The position numbers were made by a program, and so were the translations under genes. Positions 33,589-44,300 of a stretch of DNA of 64,000 nt are shown piece by piece (positions within the stretch are counted from its first letter, which is position 1; every line of letters begins with the position of its first letter). Below the pieces are notes generated by a model. The model had not been told where the DNA came from and searched no databases. It saw nothing but the letters and a program-made list of their open reading frames with translations. The DNA comes from Streptomyces sp. R21 (GTDB lineage: Bacteria; Actinomycetota; Actinomycetes; Streptomycetales; Streptomycetaceae): contig NZ_CP163435.1 of NCBI RefSeq assembly GCF_041051975.1, positions 2,480,001 to 2,544,000 on the forward strand, in the 5' to 3' direction.

Positions 33589-34773
33589 TCACTCTCCCGG
33601 CTGCCGAGACTCTCCGTCCCCGTGGTCACGCGGATGGGGATGCGGATGATGATGCGTGTTCTTCGCATGCGTGCGCAGCCGGGACGTGACGTCCTCCGGT
33701 GGGAGGAAGCGGGACCAGCGCTCCGGGAACTCGGAGGGCATGTCCGGGTCGTCCGGGTCGGGATCGTAGTCGGCGGCGCGGATGGCCGCGGCGCGGGCCA
33801 CGTACTCGGCGGCCTGCTCCTGGCGCAGCCGCTCGTTGGCGGCGCGGGCGGCGGCCGTGGCGGCGGCCGGCCAGACGCGGTCGATGGCGGCGTTGACCGC
33901 GGCGCCGACGAGGACCGCGAACGCGGACACACCGATCCACAGGAGGACGGCGACGGGTGCGGCGAGCGAGCCGTAGATCGTGGGGCCCTCGACGGTGCTG
34001 GTGAGGTAGATGCGGAGCAGGAAGCTGCCGAGCACCCACATGCCGAGGGCGACCAGGGCGCCCGGTACGTCCTCTACCCAGGGTGAGCGCACGGGCACGG
34101 ACACGTGGTACAGCGTGGTCAGGAAGACGACCGAGAGGACGATGACGACCGGCCAGTACAGGACCTGCACGACCGTCGTCGACCAGGGCACGATCTTCAC
34201 CACGGCGTCCGGTCCGGCGACCATCAGCGGCAGCGCGACCGAGCCGATGATCAGCGCCACGATGAAGAGCAGGAACGACATCAGACGGGTCTTCACGATG
34301 CCTCGGGTGCCGTCGAGGCCGTACATGACGGTGATGGTGTCGATGAAGACGTTCACCGCGCGGGAGCCGGACCACAGGGCGAACAGGAAGCCGAGGGAGA
34401 TGACGTCGGGGCGGCCGCCCTTCATCACGTCGTCGAGGATCGGCTGGGCGATCTGTGCGACGCCCTTGTCCGACAGGACGGTGCGGGAGGCCTCCAGGAG
34501 GTTGGACTCCAGGCTGGCGATGGAGTCGGCGCCGGTCCAGGAATCCACGTAGCCGAGCAGTCCGATCATGCTCAGCAGCAGCGGCGGCACGGACAGCAGC
34601 GTGAAGAAGGCCGCCTCGGCCGCGAGGCCGAGGATGCGGTACTCCATGCAGGAGTTGACGGTGTCCTTGACCAGCAGCCAGGCGGTCCTGCGCTTGGAGA
34701 CGTTCCGGTAGAGGGCACGGGCCCGGTGGAAACGGCCGCGGGGGCTCTCGGGTGGTTCACTTGCTGGCTGCAC
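33589..34773 (-). CDS. YihY/BrkB family membrane protein
   Basis: A 394-residue integral membrane protein of the YihY/virulence factor BrkB family: AFFTLLSVPPLLLSMIGLLGYV near the N-terminus (as two segments), SGSRAVNVFIDTITVMYGL in the middle, and several further helices up to ~290. The C-terminal ~100 residues are soluble, Ala/Arg-rich then His/Pro-rich, and end in PHPRDHGDGESRQPGE. GTG 34773 is the annotated start; the ribosome site is weak. Function of the family is unclear. Confidence 0.88.
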   Translation of the reverse strand: MQPASEPPESPRGRFHRARALYRNVSKRRTAWLLVKDTVNSCMEYRILGLAAEAAFFTLLSVPPLLLSMIGLLGYVDSWTGADSIASLESNLLEASRTVLSDKGVAQIAQPILDDVMKGGRPDVISLGFLFALWSGSRAVNVFIDTITVMYGLDGTRGIVKTRLMSFLLFIVALIIGSVALPLMVAGPDAVVKIVPWSTTVVQVLYWPVVIVLSVVFLTTLYHVSVPVRSPWVEDVPGALVALGMWVLGSFLLRIYLTSTVEGPTIYGSLAAPVAVLLWIGVSAFAVLVGAAVNAAIDRVWPAAATAAARAANERLRQEQAAEYVARAAAIRAADYDPDPDDPDMPSEFPERWSRFLPPEDVTSRLRTHAKNTHHHPHPHPRDHGDGESRQPGE

Positions 34774-34897
34774 GCCCTAAAGGTATCCGCAGTGCCGGGC
34801 CCCACTCACCCTCCGGTGCACTGGCCGCGGTCCTGCGGTGCCGCGCCGCGCCCGGGAACCTGGTGACCTGCCAGTACCGAGGAGTAGGTTCGCAGAC

Positions 34898-36547
34898 ATG
34901 GCAGCCAGCACGCACGAAGTGACCAACCAGGTTCCGCCCCTGGTGGGCTATGACGTCTTCTCCGCCGACCGAGCCCTCGTGGAGGCCGTCGAGCGGCATC
35001 TCGACCCGCCGCTCCTCGACGAGGCGCGCGACGAACTGTCGGCCCTCGGACGTACGTCCGGTTCCGCGCAGGTCCAGGAGTGGGGGGTGCTCGCGAACGA
35101 GAACCCGCCGAAGCTTCGTACGCACGACCGATACGGCCACCGTGTCGACGAGGTCGAGTTCCATCCGTCCTGGCACCGGCTGCTCGGCAAGGGCGTCTCG
35201 GCGGGGTTGACCGCCGCCTGGTCGCGGCCCGGTGGGCATGTCCGGCGCGCGGCCGCCTTCGTGGTCTGGACGCAGGTCGAGGCGGGCAACGGCTGCCCGC
35301 TGTCGATGACCCACGCGGCGGTGCCCGCGCTGCGCACGGATCCGGATCTGGCCGCGCAGTGGGAGCCGCGGCTGACCTCCACGATCTACGACCAGGGGCT
35401 GCGGCCCGCCGGTCAGAAGGCCGGCGTGCTCTTCGGGATGGGCATGACGGAGAAGCAGGGCGGCAGCGACGTACGCGCCAACACGACGTCGGCGCGGCCC
35501 CTGCCCGACGGGGAGACGTACGAGCTGACGGGCCACAAGTGGTTCTGTTCGGCGCCCATGTCGGACGGGTTCCTGGTGCTGGCGCAGGCCCCGGGCGGGC
35601 TGACCTGCTTCCTCGTGCCGCGCGTGCTGGAGGACGGCACCCGCAACGTGTTCCGCATCCAGCGTCTGAAGGACAAGCTCGGCAACCGCTCCAACGCCTC
35701 CAGCGAGGTCGAGTTCGACGCGACCTGGGCGCGCCGGGTCGGGGACGAGGGGCGCGGAGTGCGCACCATCATCGAGATGGTCGCGGCGACCCGGCTGGAC
35801 TGTGTGCTCGGTTCGGCCTCGCTGATGCGGCAGGCCGTCGCGCAGGCGGTCCACCACTCGACCTACCGGGAGGCCTTCGGCGGCCGGCTGCTCGACAAGC
35901 CGCTGATGAGGAACGTGCTGGCGGACCTGGCGCTGGAGTCGGAGGCGGCGACCACGCTGGCGCTGCGGCTGGCGGCGGCGTACGACGACGGGGGCGAGCA
36001 GGAGCGGGCGTTCCTGCGGCTCGCGGTGCCGGCGGCGAAGTACTGGGTGACCAAGCGCTGTACGCCGCTGGTGGTGGAGGCGTCGGAGTGCCTGGGCGGC
36101 AACGGGTACGTCGAGGAGTCCGGGATGCCGCGGCTGCTGCGCGAGTCGCCCCTCAACTCCGTCTGGGAAGGCGCGGGCAACGTGCAGGCGCTGGACGTGC
36201 TGCGTGCGATGCAGCGGGAACCGCAGGCGCTGAACGCCTTCCTCCAGGAGGTCGGTCTGGCGCGCGGCGCCGATCACCGCCTCGACGGGGCGATCAAGAA
36301 CCTGCTGACCGAACTCGCGGACCTGGAGGGCATCGAGGGCCGCGCCCGCCGTCTGGTGGAGCGCATCGCGCTGGTGCTCCAGGGGTCGCTGCTCGTGCGG
36401 TACGCGCCCCCGGAGGTCGCCGACGCGTTCTGCGCCTCGCGGCTGGGCGGCGACTGGGGTTCGGCGTTCGGGACGCTGCCGCACAGTCTGGATCTGGCCG
36501 CCGTGGTGGAGCGGGCCCGGCCCGTCTCCCAGGACGACAGGACCTGA
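34898..36547 (+). CDS. Acyl-CoA dehydrogenase, AidB-like
   Basis: A 549-residue flavoprotein. Its length and the segments FGMGMTEKQGGSDVRANTT, GHKWFCSAPMSDGFLVLAQ and SSEVEFDATWARR place it near the AidB/isovaleryl-CoA dehydrogenase group, and ECLGGNGYVEESGMPRLLRE carries the family's conserved Gly/Glu region. AidB-type proteins are linked to alkylation damage response; other members act in fatty-acid or amino-acid breakdown. ATG 34898 has GGAG 13 bases away, so the ribosome site is weak. Confidence 0.88.
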   Translation: MAASTHEVTNQVPPLVGYDVFSADRALVEAVERHLDPPLLDEARDELSALGRTSGSAQVQEWGVLANENPPKLRTHDRYGHRVDEVEFHPSWHRLLGKGVSAGLTAAWSRPGGHVRRAAAFVVWTQVEAGNGCPLSMTHAAVPALRTDPDLAAQWEPRLTSTIYDQGLRPAGQKAGVLFGMGMTEKQGGSDVRANTTSARPLPDGETYELTGHKWFCSAPMSDGFLVLAQAPGGLTCFLVPRVLEDGTRNVFRIQRLKDKLGNRSNASSEVEFDATWARRVGDEGRGVRTIIEMVAATRLDCVLGSASLMRQAVAQAVHHSTYREAFGGRLLDKPLMRNVLADLALESEAATTLALRLAAAYDDGGEQERAFLRLAVPAAKYWVTKRCTPLVVEASECLGGNGYVEESGMPRLLRESPLNSVWEGAGNVQALDVLRAMQREPQALNAFLQEVGLARGADHRLDGAIKNLLTELADLEGIEGRARRLVERIALVLQGSLLVRYAPPEVADAFCASRLGGDWGSAFGTLPHSLDLAAVVERARPVSQDDRT

Positions 36548-36794
36548 GCTGTACGGGGGTGGTGCTGCGCCGACACGGCACCACCCCCGCTCACTGGCCC
36601 CGTTCAAGGAGCACGGACGCCGTACAGGCGGCGTTGTTCAAGTTTCTGACTCCGTACGGCTGTTCGCCAGGGTTGCAGGGGGTTGCAACTTTTCTGCCGT
36701 CTGTGGCCGGACGGTGTCCCTCCGCCCCCGGCGGGCGGCACTATGAGAACCGCGGTCAGCGCGGGGCTGGAGAGCTTGGCCGAAAAGAGCCGCG

Positions 36795-36804
36795 CAACCG
36801 GTTG
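36795..36804. promoter_or_regulatory. AACCGGTT palindrome before the GAF regulator
   Basis: The sequence CAACCGGTTG (36795-36804) lies 27 bases before GTG 36831. It resembles the LacI-type operators at 6811 and 19219 but lies 17 kb away from that locus and has weaker flanks, so a chance match cannot be excluded. Confidence 0.35.
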
Positions 36805-36830
36805 TTCGCAGGGCCGTCCGGGAGGATCCA

Positions 36831-38129
36831 GTGGTGCAATCGCCGATAGACGTGAAGCAGCTCGCCGCCCTGGACGCCGCGCAGGCGGCCCGAGTGCTCG
36901 GCGAGGTGCGCAGCGCCACGCTCTCCGGGCAGCGCACCCGGGTCACGCCGCGCCCGGTGATAGAGGCGTCCTGGGAACGGATGCGGCGCAGCGGCGTCGA
37001 CCCGGACCACGACTTCCGGGCCGGGCTGCTCAGCCGCGACGAGGTCGAGCGGCGCCGGGGGACCTCGCCCTTGCGGCACGTCATGCCGGTGCTGCGGGAC
37101 GGTCTGCTGTCGGTCGCGGACGTGGCGCAGCACATCATGGTCGTCGCGGACGCCGAGGGCCGGGTGCTGTGGCGGGAGGGCTGCTCGTCGGTGCTGCGCA
37201 AGGCGGACGGGCACGGCTTCGAGATAGGCGCGGACTGGCGCGAGGACGTCGTCGGCACGAACGGTGTCGGCACCCCGCTGGTCGCCCGCCGCCCCGTCCA
37301 GGTGTTCTCCGCCGAGCACTTCGTGCGCACCCACCTCTCCTGGACGTGCACGGGCGCGCCGATCACCGATCCGCGCGACGGTTCCCTCATCGGCGTCGTG
37401 GACGTGAGCGGCCCGCTGGAGACCCTCCACCCGGCCACGCTCGCTCTGGTCGACTCGGTGGCCAAGCTGGCCGAGGCGCGGCTGCGGGATCGGCATCTGA
37501 CCTCGCTGGAGCGGCTGCGCGCGATCGCGGCGCCGGTGCTGGCGCGGCTCGGCGGGCGCGCGCTGGCCGTGGACACGGACGGCTGGACGGCCGCGGTCAC
37601 CGGGATGGCGTACACGAACCGGCTGTCGCTGCCCAAGGACCTGTCCGCCGGGCGGAGTTGGCTGCCGCAGATCGGCCTGTGCTCGGTGGAGCCGCTGCCC
37701 GGCGGCTGGTTGATCCGGGCAGGCGACGAGCCGGCGCCCCGGGGTGCGACGCGGATCGTGCTCGACCTGGCGCATCCACGGCGCTGGTCGGTGACCGTGT
37801 CGTCCGGCTCGGGCGCCTGGACCCACGAACTGAGCCCCCGGCACGCCGAGTTGCTGTACCTACTGGCCGTCCACCCCACCGGCCGCACGGCCTCCGGCCT
37901 CGCCGACGACCTGTTCGGCGACCCCGCCCGCACGGTGACGGTCCGCGCGGAGATGTCCCGCGTACGCCGGTATCTCGGGGCGCTGCTTGAGCACCGGCCG
38001 TATCGCTTCGGTGAGGACGCCGAGGTCGAGGTCGTCCTCCCCGAGGACCCCCTCGACCTGCTGCCGCACTCGACGGCACCGGTGGTACGGCGGTGGCGCG
38101 GCGCGACCTTGGGCACGGACCCCTTCTGA
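36831..38129 (+). CDS. GAF domain transcriptional regulator
   Basis: A 432-residue protein. It begins with a short helical region (residues 1-75), then a GAF domain (~95-225: HIMVVADAEGRVLWREGC, GTNGVGTPLV, TCTGAPITDP) as in AcoR/NifA-type sensors, a linker, and a C-terminal DNA-binding-like region with SPRHAELLYLLAVHPTGRTA (winged-helix style). It lacks the AAA ATPase domain, so it is the actinobacterial variant that works with the main sigma factors. GGAGG lies 5 bases before GTG 36831. Ligand and target are unknown. Confidence 0.85.
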   Translation: MVQSPIDVKQLAALDAAQAARVLGEVRSATLSGQRTRVTPRPVIEASWERMRRSGVDPDHDFRAGLLSRDEVERRRGTSPLRHVMPVLRDGLLSVADVAQHIMVVADAEGRVLWREGCSSVLRKADGHGFEIGADWREDVVGTNGVGTPLVARRPVQVFSAEHFVRTHLSWTCTGAPITDPRDGSLIGVVDVSGPLETLHPATLALVDSVAKLAEARLRDRHLTSLERLRAIAAPVLARLGGRALAVDTDGWTAAVTGMAYTNRLSLPKDLSAGRSWLPQIGLCSVEPLPGGWLIRAGDEPAPRGATRIVLDLAHPRRWSVTVSSGSGAWTHELSPRHAELLYLLAVHPTGRTASGLADDLFGDPARTVTVRAEMSRVRRYLGALLEHRPYRFGEDAEVEVVLPEDPLDLLPHSTAPVVRRWRGATLGTDPF

Positions 38130-38185
38130 GCGACCCGAGTAACTCCCGGGCGGCGGCTGCGCAGTTCGCGGCCGCCGCCCTCAGG

Positions 38186-39214
38186 TCACACTCCGGGGAT
38201 CTCCCGTGCCCGGAAGGCGGCCCGCACGGTGTCCGCGGCGGACTTGCCGTACATCTTCTGGGCCGTGGCGATCGTCGTCAGCGCCGCGTCCGTGAAGCTC
38301 GTGTCGGGCGCGAAGCCGAACTGCGCGTTCACGATGATCCGGTCGGCTTCGCGTGCGCCCAGCGCGCCCCGGATGTCGAAGAGCGCCCGGGACCAGATCT
38401 CGCCGTCCGCGTGCACCTCGCCGACCTTGTCGCCGTACACCTTGTTCCCGTCGACGCGCCGCAGGCAGTGCGGAACGGCCGAGGTGTACGACGTCGAGTC
38501 CCAGTCGGCGACGCAGGCGAGGTCGGTCCTGCGCGGCCAGCCGTACTTGGCGTCCGCGTAGGCGCCGACCGAGACCGCGAGATAGTCGCCCCAGGCCTCG
38601 CCGATGGAGCCCGCCTCCTCGGACGTACCGAAGCCGGGGACCTGGGCGTTGTGCACGGCGTGGCCGTACTCATGGACGATGACCTCGGCGTCCTCCGCGT
38701 CGTCGACACCGCCCTTGCCGAAGCGGATCTCGGCCTTCTTGTCGGTGAAGAAGGAGTTGTCGGCGCCCCACTGGTTGATGCGGACCGGTTGGGCGCGGTT
38801 GTTGGCGCCGGGCAGTTCGCTGCCGAAACCGAGGCTCTGCAGGTACTCCTGGGCCTCGTTGACCCAGAAGTACGCCATGACCTGCTCGAACTGGTCGTCC
38901 TTGCGGGTGTAGGTGCCCACGTCCGCGGTCTTCGCGGAGGCGCCGGTGTCCGATCTGACGTAGACCCACTTGCCGGACAGACCGCCGGAGGAGTCGAGGT
39001 TACGGAGGGCGGCCAGGGCGTACGCGGAGTCGGGGACCGCGGTGGCCGAGTCCTTCTGGTCGGTGAGGGTCTCTTCGCCGGACGACTGGACGGGGTTGAC
39101 CATGAAGACGCGCGCCTGCGGGTCGGCGGACGCCGTCGCGGGGGCGGCGAGGGTGGCCAGGGCCACGGTGACGGTGGCCGTGGTGAGCAGCACGCGGGAG
39201 TGTCGGCGTGTCAT
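38186..39214 (-). CDS. Secreted M4/M36-type zinc metallopeptidase
   Basis: A 342-residue secreted protein with a Sec signal (residues 1-30: RVLLTTATVTVALATLAAPA) and a gluzincin active site: HEYGH (181-185) plus a third ligand Glu206 in SIGEAWGDYL. The usual N-terminal FTP/PepSY propeptide of M4/M36 peptidases is absent. ATG 39214 is chosen because GGAGG lies 6 bases upstream; two more ATGs upstream are in frame. It is divergent from the unknown secreted protein at 39402. Confidence 0.85.
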   Translation of the reverse strand: MTRRHSRVLLTTATVTVALATLAAPATASADPQARVFMVNPVQSSGEETLTDQKDSATAVPDSAYALAALRNLDSSGGLSGKWVYVRSDTGASAKTADVGTYTRKDDQFEQVMAYFWVNEAQEYLQSLGFGSELPGANNRAQPVRINQWGADNSFFTDKKAEIRFGKGGVDDAEDAEVIVHEYGHAVHNAQVPGFGTSEEAGSIGEAWGDYLAVSVGAYADAKYGWPRRTDLACVADWDSTSYTSAVPHCLRRVDGNKVYGDKVGEVHADGEIWSRALFDIRGALGAREADRIIVNAQFGFAPDTSFTDAALTTIATAQKMYGKSAADTVRAAFRAREIPGV

Positions 39215-39401
39215 GCACATCCTCCAGAACATGGGTGGACCGTGGATGCGGGGGGTGACATGGCGCGGCGAGATCTTCCCCTATTTACGGGGTCTTCGAC
39301 CAGACCTGCGGTCACCTGACGTAGCATCCTCTTCCAGGCCCCCCACCCGCCTCTCCGTCAACGCCCTGAGCGTGAGAGGCAGTTGGCCTTCGGGAGGACG
39401 C

Positions 39402-40757
39402 ATGAAACACCGCGGAAGGCATCGCCGGCGCAGAAGGGGCCAGGCGCTGCGCGCCACCCTCGCCGGAACCGCGCTCGCGCTGACCGCGGCCGCCACCCTG
39501 ATCAGCACCTCCCAGGCCTCCGGCAGCGGGGCTCCCGGCGCGCTCACGTCCGTGTCCCAGGCGGGTCCGCTCCGGCTGCACGAGAACCTGGTCGACACGA
39601 ACACGCTGGACACGCTCACGCGGCGGATGGGCGGGAACGTCGGCGTCGCCGGGGTCCTCGCGAGCACCGATCACGTGATGCGGGACCGGGCGGGCTGCGA
39701 CGCCGCCGAGACGGCCGCGCTGCCCGTCGAACCGACGGCCACGCGCGCGTACTGCTGGGACCGTGCCGACACGACGAATCCGGGCTGGGTGCCGCGGGCC
39801 GTCACCACCTCCGGCGACGCCGACGACGACGGCGCGTGGGACGAGAACCGGGTGATCCTGGCGGGCTGGACGCACAGCGCGCGCACGGCCGGCGCGGCGG
39901 GCACCCCTGCGCGCGACAGGAGCCTGGCCAGGATCGCCGTCATCGACGCGAACGACCCGGACCGTCTCACGTACCGCTGGATCCTCCTCGTCGCCCCGAC
40001 CGACGGCGGCAAGGACTTCACGGCGGTCCGCTCCCGGCTGTCCGGCATGGTCTGGTACCAGGGCAAGCTGATCGTCACCGCCGAGAGCGGCACGGACCGC
40101 GCGGGCGGCCTCCTCGTCTTCGACCTGCACCGCATCCTGAGGGCCGACGCCGGCGGGGGTGCGATCGGCAAGGTGGCCGGGGGCTACGCGGCGCACGGCT
40201 ACCAGTACGTGCTGCCCGCCATCGGCTCGTACACCCCGACCGGCGGACGCTGCGACCCGACGACGGACCGGGGCACCCCGTGTCCCGGCGCGCTCTCCCT
40301 CGATCGCAGCTCGGCACCGGACAGCCTGGTCGCGAGCGAGCGGGTCCGCGCGGGCAGCGACCGGCACACCCGCCTGTGGCGCTACCCCTTCAGCCTCAGC
40401 ACGGACACGGCGGGCGGCGGTCTGCTGGCGAGCGACGCCTTCGGCCGCGTCGAGGCGAGCGAGGCCTACGAGACGAAGGCCACCGGCGTGTCCGCCGTCC
40501 TCTCCCACCGGGCCGAGGGCGCGAGCGGGCCCGACTGGTACGTCGACCGCGCCTCGGACCCGCGCGACGCCCTCTGGCGGCAGAACACCAGCGGCGCCAA
40601 GGCCGCCGAGTGCTCCGCGGACCAGTCGCACGCCTGCTGGGGCCGGGGCACCCGCTCGCTGTCGTACTGGCAGCAGACGGGCGAGCTGTGGACGCTCTCC
40701 CCCAAGGGCGCGCTGTACGCGGTCCCGCTGACCTCGGTCGAGGAGTCCCTCGGGTAG
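39402..40757 (+). CDS. Secreted protein of unknown function
   Basis: A 451-residue protein with a long basic N-terminus (KHRGRHRRRRRGQALRATL), a signal peptide and then a soluble body of many short strands, probably a beta-propeller or repeat fold: segments such as ENRVILAGWTHSARTA, GMVWYQGKLIVTAES and GYQYVLPAIGSYTPT return at intervals. Three Cys pairs may form disulphides outside the cell. No family was recognised. GGGAGG precedes ATG 39402 closely. Confidence 0.75.
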   Translation: MKHRGRHRRRRRGQALRATLAGTALALTAAATLISTSQASGSGAPGALTSVSQAGPLRLHENLVDTNTLDTLTRRMGGNVGVAGVLASTDHVMRDRAGCDAAETAALPVEPTATRAYCWDRADTTNPGWVPRAVTTSGDADDDGAWDENRVILAGWTHSARTAGAAGTPARDRSLARIAVIDANDPDRLTYRWILLVAPTDGGKDFTAVRSRLSGMVWYQGKLIVTAESGTDRAGGLLVFDLHRILRADAGGGAIGKVAGGYAAHGYQYVLPAIGSYTPTGGRCDPTTDRGTPCPGALSLDRSSAPDSLVASERVRAGSDRHTRLWRYPFSLSTDTAGGGLLASDAFGRVEASEAYETKATGVSAVLSHRAEGASGPDWYVDRASDPRDALWRQNTSGAKAAECSADQSHACWGRGTRSLSYWQQTGELWTLSPKGALYAVPLTSVEESLG

Positions 40758-40811
40758 CTCAGTGACCGACCTCTTTCGACAGGTCACCGGGGAAGATGAT
40801 TCCCTGGCCCG

Positions 40812-41375
40812 ATGAGCAACGTCACTGTGACCACATGGTCCCTGGAGCAGACGGCCCCGACCGACCTGATCTCCGCGATGGCGCCCGAGGAGGACGTCCG
40901 GATCGTCCGCTCCGAGGTGCCCTCGCCGGAGTTCAGCCGCTTCCTCTACGCGTCCGTGGGCGGGGACATCCGCTGGACCGACCGGCTCGCCTGGACCTAC
41001 GCGCAGTGGCAGGAGGTCCTGGACCGGCCCGGCGCGGAGACCTGGGTCGCCTACGACCGGGGCACCCCCGCGGGCTATGTCGAGCTGGACCCGCAGGACG
41101 ACGGCACCGTGGAGATCGTCTACTTCGGCCTGATCCCCGCCTTCCGGGGCCGTCGCATCGGCGGCCACCTCCTCGCGTACGGCGCCGCCCGCGCCTGGGA
41201 CCTGGCCGAGCGCTGGCCGGAGCGCGCCGAGACCAAGCGGGTCTGGCTGCACACATGCAGCAAGGACGGCGAGCACGCGATGGACAACTACCTGCGCCGC
41301 GGCTTCAAGCTCTTCGACACGAAGGTCGAGGAGGAGCCGGACGTGGCGGCGCCGGGGCCCTGGCCGGGGGCGTAG
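40812..41375 (+). CDS. GNAT family N-acetyltransferase
   Basis: A 187-residue GNAT: the acetyl-CoA-binding motif A is in VEIVYFGLIPAFRGRRIGG (~104-122), followed by motif B in VWLHTCSKDGEHAMDNYLRR. The substrate is unknown. It runs convergent to the NACHT gene, with 4 bases between the stops. Confidence 0.85.
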   Translation: MSNVTVTTWSLEQTAPTDLISAMAPEEDVRIVRSEVPSPEFSRFLYASVGGDIRWTDRLAWTYAQWQEVLDRPGAETWVAYDRGTPAGYVELDPQDDGTVEIVYFGLIPAFRGRRIGGHLLAYGAARAWDLAERWPERAETKRVWLHTCSKDGEHAMDNYLRRGFKLFDTKVEEEPDVAAPGPWPGA

Positions 41376-41379
41376 CGGG

Positions 41380-44300
41380 TCACTCCTGGACGAGGGGCAG
41401 GACCCTGGAGGGCAGCCCCTCGTCGAGGAACTTCTCCAGTGCGCGAGGCGTCGCCAGCGGGGTGAGCAGCACGATGACACCGGTGAAGAGCGCGACGCCG
41501 AGGGCAGTCGATGGCCAGGTGCCCCACCATTCGGCCAGGGCGATGCAGGCGCCGAGCGGCACCACGCAGACGGTCCCGGTCCAGAGCTCGCGTCGTCTGG
41601 CTTGGTCGTCGTTCTCCCTGGCCAATGCTCCCCTGGCAGGATCCAGAGGAGCCCAGAGGCGTCGCCCAGCCCCGAGAAAACGGAAGTACGCCGGGCCTCC
41701 CACGTTCAGGGCCAGGAAGGCGATGCCCAGCCAGCCCTGTACGCCCCATGACCAGCCGCCCACAAGAACCGCGCCGGCCCTGGCCCAGGGGGCGATCGAG
41801 AGCATCACGTACAGCGCCAGGAGTGCGGAGAACCTGACGGCGAACTCGGATTCCCTCAGGCGTGTGGTGCCGGACCGCCAGCTTTCATGGCGTGCGATGC
41901 CGGTGTCGGTGAGCAGTCGCACGGCACACAGGCACAGGTCCGGCCGGAGCCACCCCAGCAGTCTCACGCGCGCCTCGGACAGGCCCGCCGCCGCCACCAG
42001 GCGGCGTCCCAGCTCGGCACCGGTTTCGTCCGGAGCACCGAAGGAAAATACACGGATTCCGAGATGGGCCAATCCGCGTCGGCCCTGACCCAACGACCGG
42101 GCCCAACCTCCGGCATCGCCGAAAAAGGCGTCCAGGTCCGCGTAGAGCGTGGGGTCGACGAGCTCGTCCGGCAGGCTCAGCATCCTCGGCCCGGCACCGC
42201 CGTAGTCCACCAGGGCGAGCGGCACCACGATGCGAGGGTCGGGCTCCACGCCGGGTGGCGGGGTCGCACCGGACTCGGCGGCCTGTCGAAGGAGTTTGGC
42301 CACCACGCTGAAGATGCCCCGTGACCCCAGCCAGTCGCCACGCTCGCGGTAAGGCCCCGTCACCCAGAAGAACTCGCCCCAGCCGGGCAGGTAGCGCGAG
42401 ATCCAGGCCAGCTCGCTGGAGATGTTCCTCTGGACCACCGCCAGTTCACGGTCCCTCACCAGATCGGCCAGGCGGAACGCCGCGTCGTGTGCGATAGCGA
42501 GGTCGTCCGAGCGGAGCAGTTCCCCAAGGGAGTGAATCGCCTTCGGCGTACGGATGGCCCACAGCATCTCCGCGACCAGCTCACCGGGCAGATCCAGCTC
42601 ACGGTCGTGCACCGCGGCCACCGCGACATCCCCCATCGAAGCCAACGCGGCCTTCGCCTCCGGCAGTTGCGTGAGCCGCGACGCCAGGAACCGCGCCGCG
42701 CGCGGCAGATGCGTGGCGGCCAGCGCATGGAGCGCAGCCCGAGCCCGCCCGGCGTCGTCGGAATGCTCCGCCGTCGCCCGCAGCAGCTCGAACACCGCGA
42801 CCCCTCGCGGCCGCCGGTCCGCCGCCACCAGCCCGAACGCGGCCACCACGGCGTCCCGTTCGCTCCCCTCGGCCGGTGCCGCGCCGTTCCCGAGGCGTTC
42901 GAGGAACATGGTCACGATCTCGTCCGCGAGCGCCTCGTCCACGACCTGCGCGTCGGCCAGGCACTGGAAGGCGAGCAGTGGATCGGCGGCCAGGATCTCG
43001 CGCACCACATGGGAACAGTCACGGGAGACGACGCCGCACCACAGCCGGACCGTCTCGCGCCAGACCTCCGGGTCCCGGCGGTAACGCTCCCGCAGCGCGG
43101 CCGCCTCGCCGGCGAGGGCCGTGGCGGCCAGGTACTCCTGGAGTGTGAGGTGGGCGAACTGGAAGCGCTCGCCGTTGTCGACGGACAGCAGCAGGCCACT
43201 GCGATCGACGATCTCACCGAGCATGTCCTCGGCGCCGTCGACCGGGCGTCCGTAGCGTTCCAGGGTCTCGCGCAGCACCGGCAGCACTTTGTCGTAGGGC
43301 ATCGCGAGCCGGTCGTACGCGTCCGGCGGCACGTCCTGCGCGGCGAGCGCGAGCCGTTGGAGTGCCGCCCGCTTCACGGGCTGGACGAAGTGCGCGTCGC
43401 GCTGCCGGTCGCGCAGCAGGCTCACGATGACCTGCTCGTAGAAGTCGGCCCGGTTGTGCGGCAGGACCTGGCCGGTCCCCGCGTACTCGTAGCTGTAGAG
43501 GTACGCGATCATCGTGAGCAGCAGCGGATTGCGGGCCAGCGTCATGAGCTGCGGGGTGTCGCGCAGGGCGCCGAGGAGCTGGTCCACGGTGTCCGGTTCC
43601 AGGGTGGGCGGCCAGGGCCAGGCCCCCAGAAAGCGGCCGACGAGCCGGTCGTCGAGTTCCTCGACGCGCAGGGTCCGGTCGGTCTCCTCGTTGAACTCGC
43701 CCCGGTAGACGGCGACGCGGCAGGTGACCACGGCACGGCACTGGCCGTACACGGTCATGAACGTCCTGATCGCCGCGGCCACCTGCGGGCGCTGTCCGGT
43801 CGGGACCTCGTCGAGTCCGTCGAAGTAGAGGGCGAGCCGGCCCTCGTCGAGGGCGCGCGCGACCCACTTGTCGGCCTTGGGGAAGCCGTGCTCGGCGAAG
43901 TGCCCGACGATGTGGTGGACGAGATCGCCGTCGGCCAGGTCCACGGAGCGCAGGGAGAGGAGGACGGGGATGTCGGTCGGTGTCCCGAGGTCGACTCGGT
44001 GTCTGCGGCGCGGGTCGTACCAGGTGCGCTCGGGCAGCAGGTCGGGCCGGTAGCGCTGCCGGGCCCAGGCGAGCGCCGTGTGGCGCAGCAGCATCGTCTT
44101 GCCCGCACCGGGCACGCCGAGCACCACGGTCCGGCGTGCATCCCCCAGTGTGACGGCGGCCTCCCCCACCTCGGCCGCGGCGCCGAAGCCGGTCGCGGTG
44201 CGCAGCGGGACGTAGACCGAGGCCATATCCAGGGCTCGGGCCTCCTCCGGGCGGAAGGAGACGGAGAAGCGGTGATGGCGTTCGTACACCTTGACCGTGT

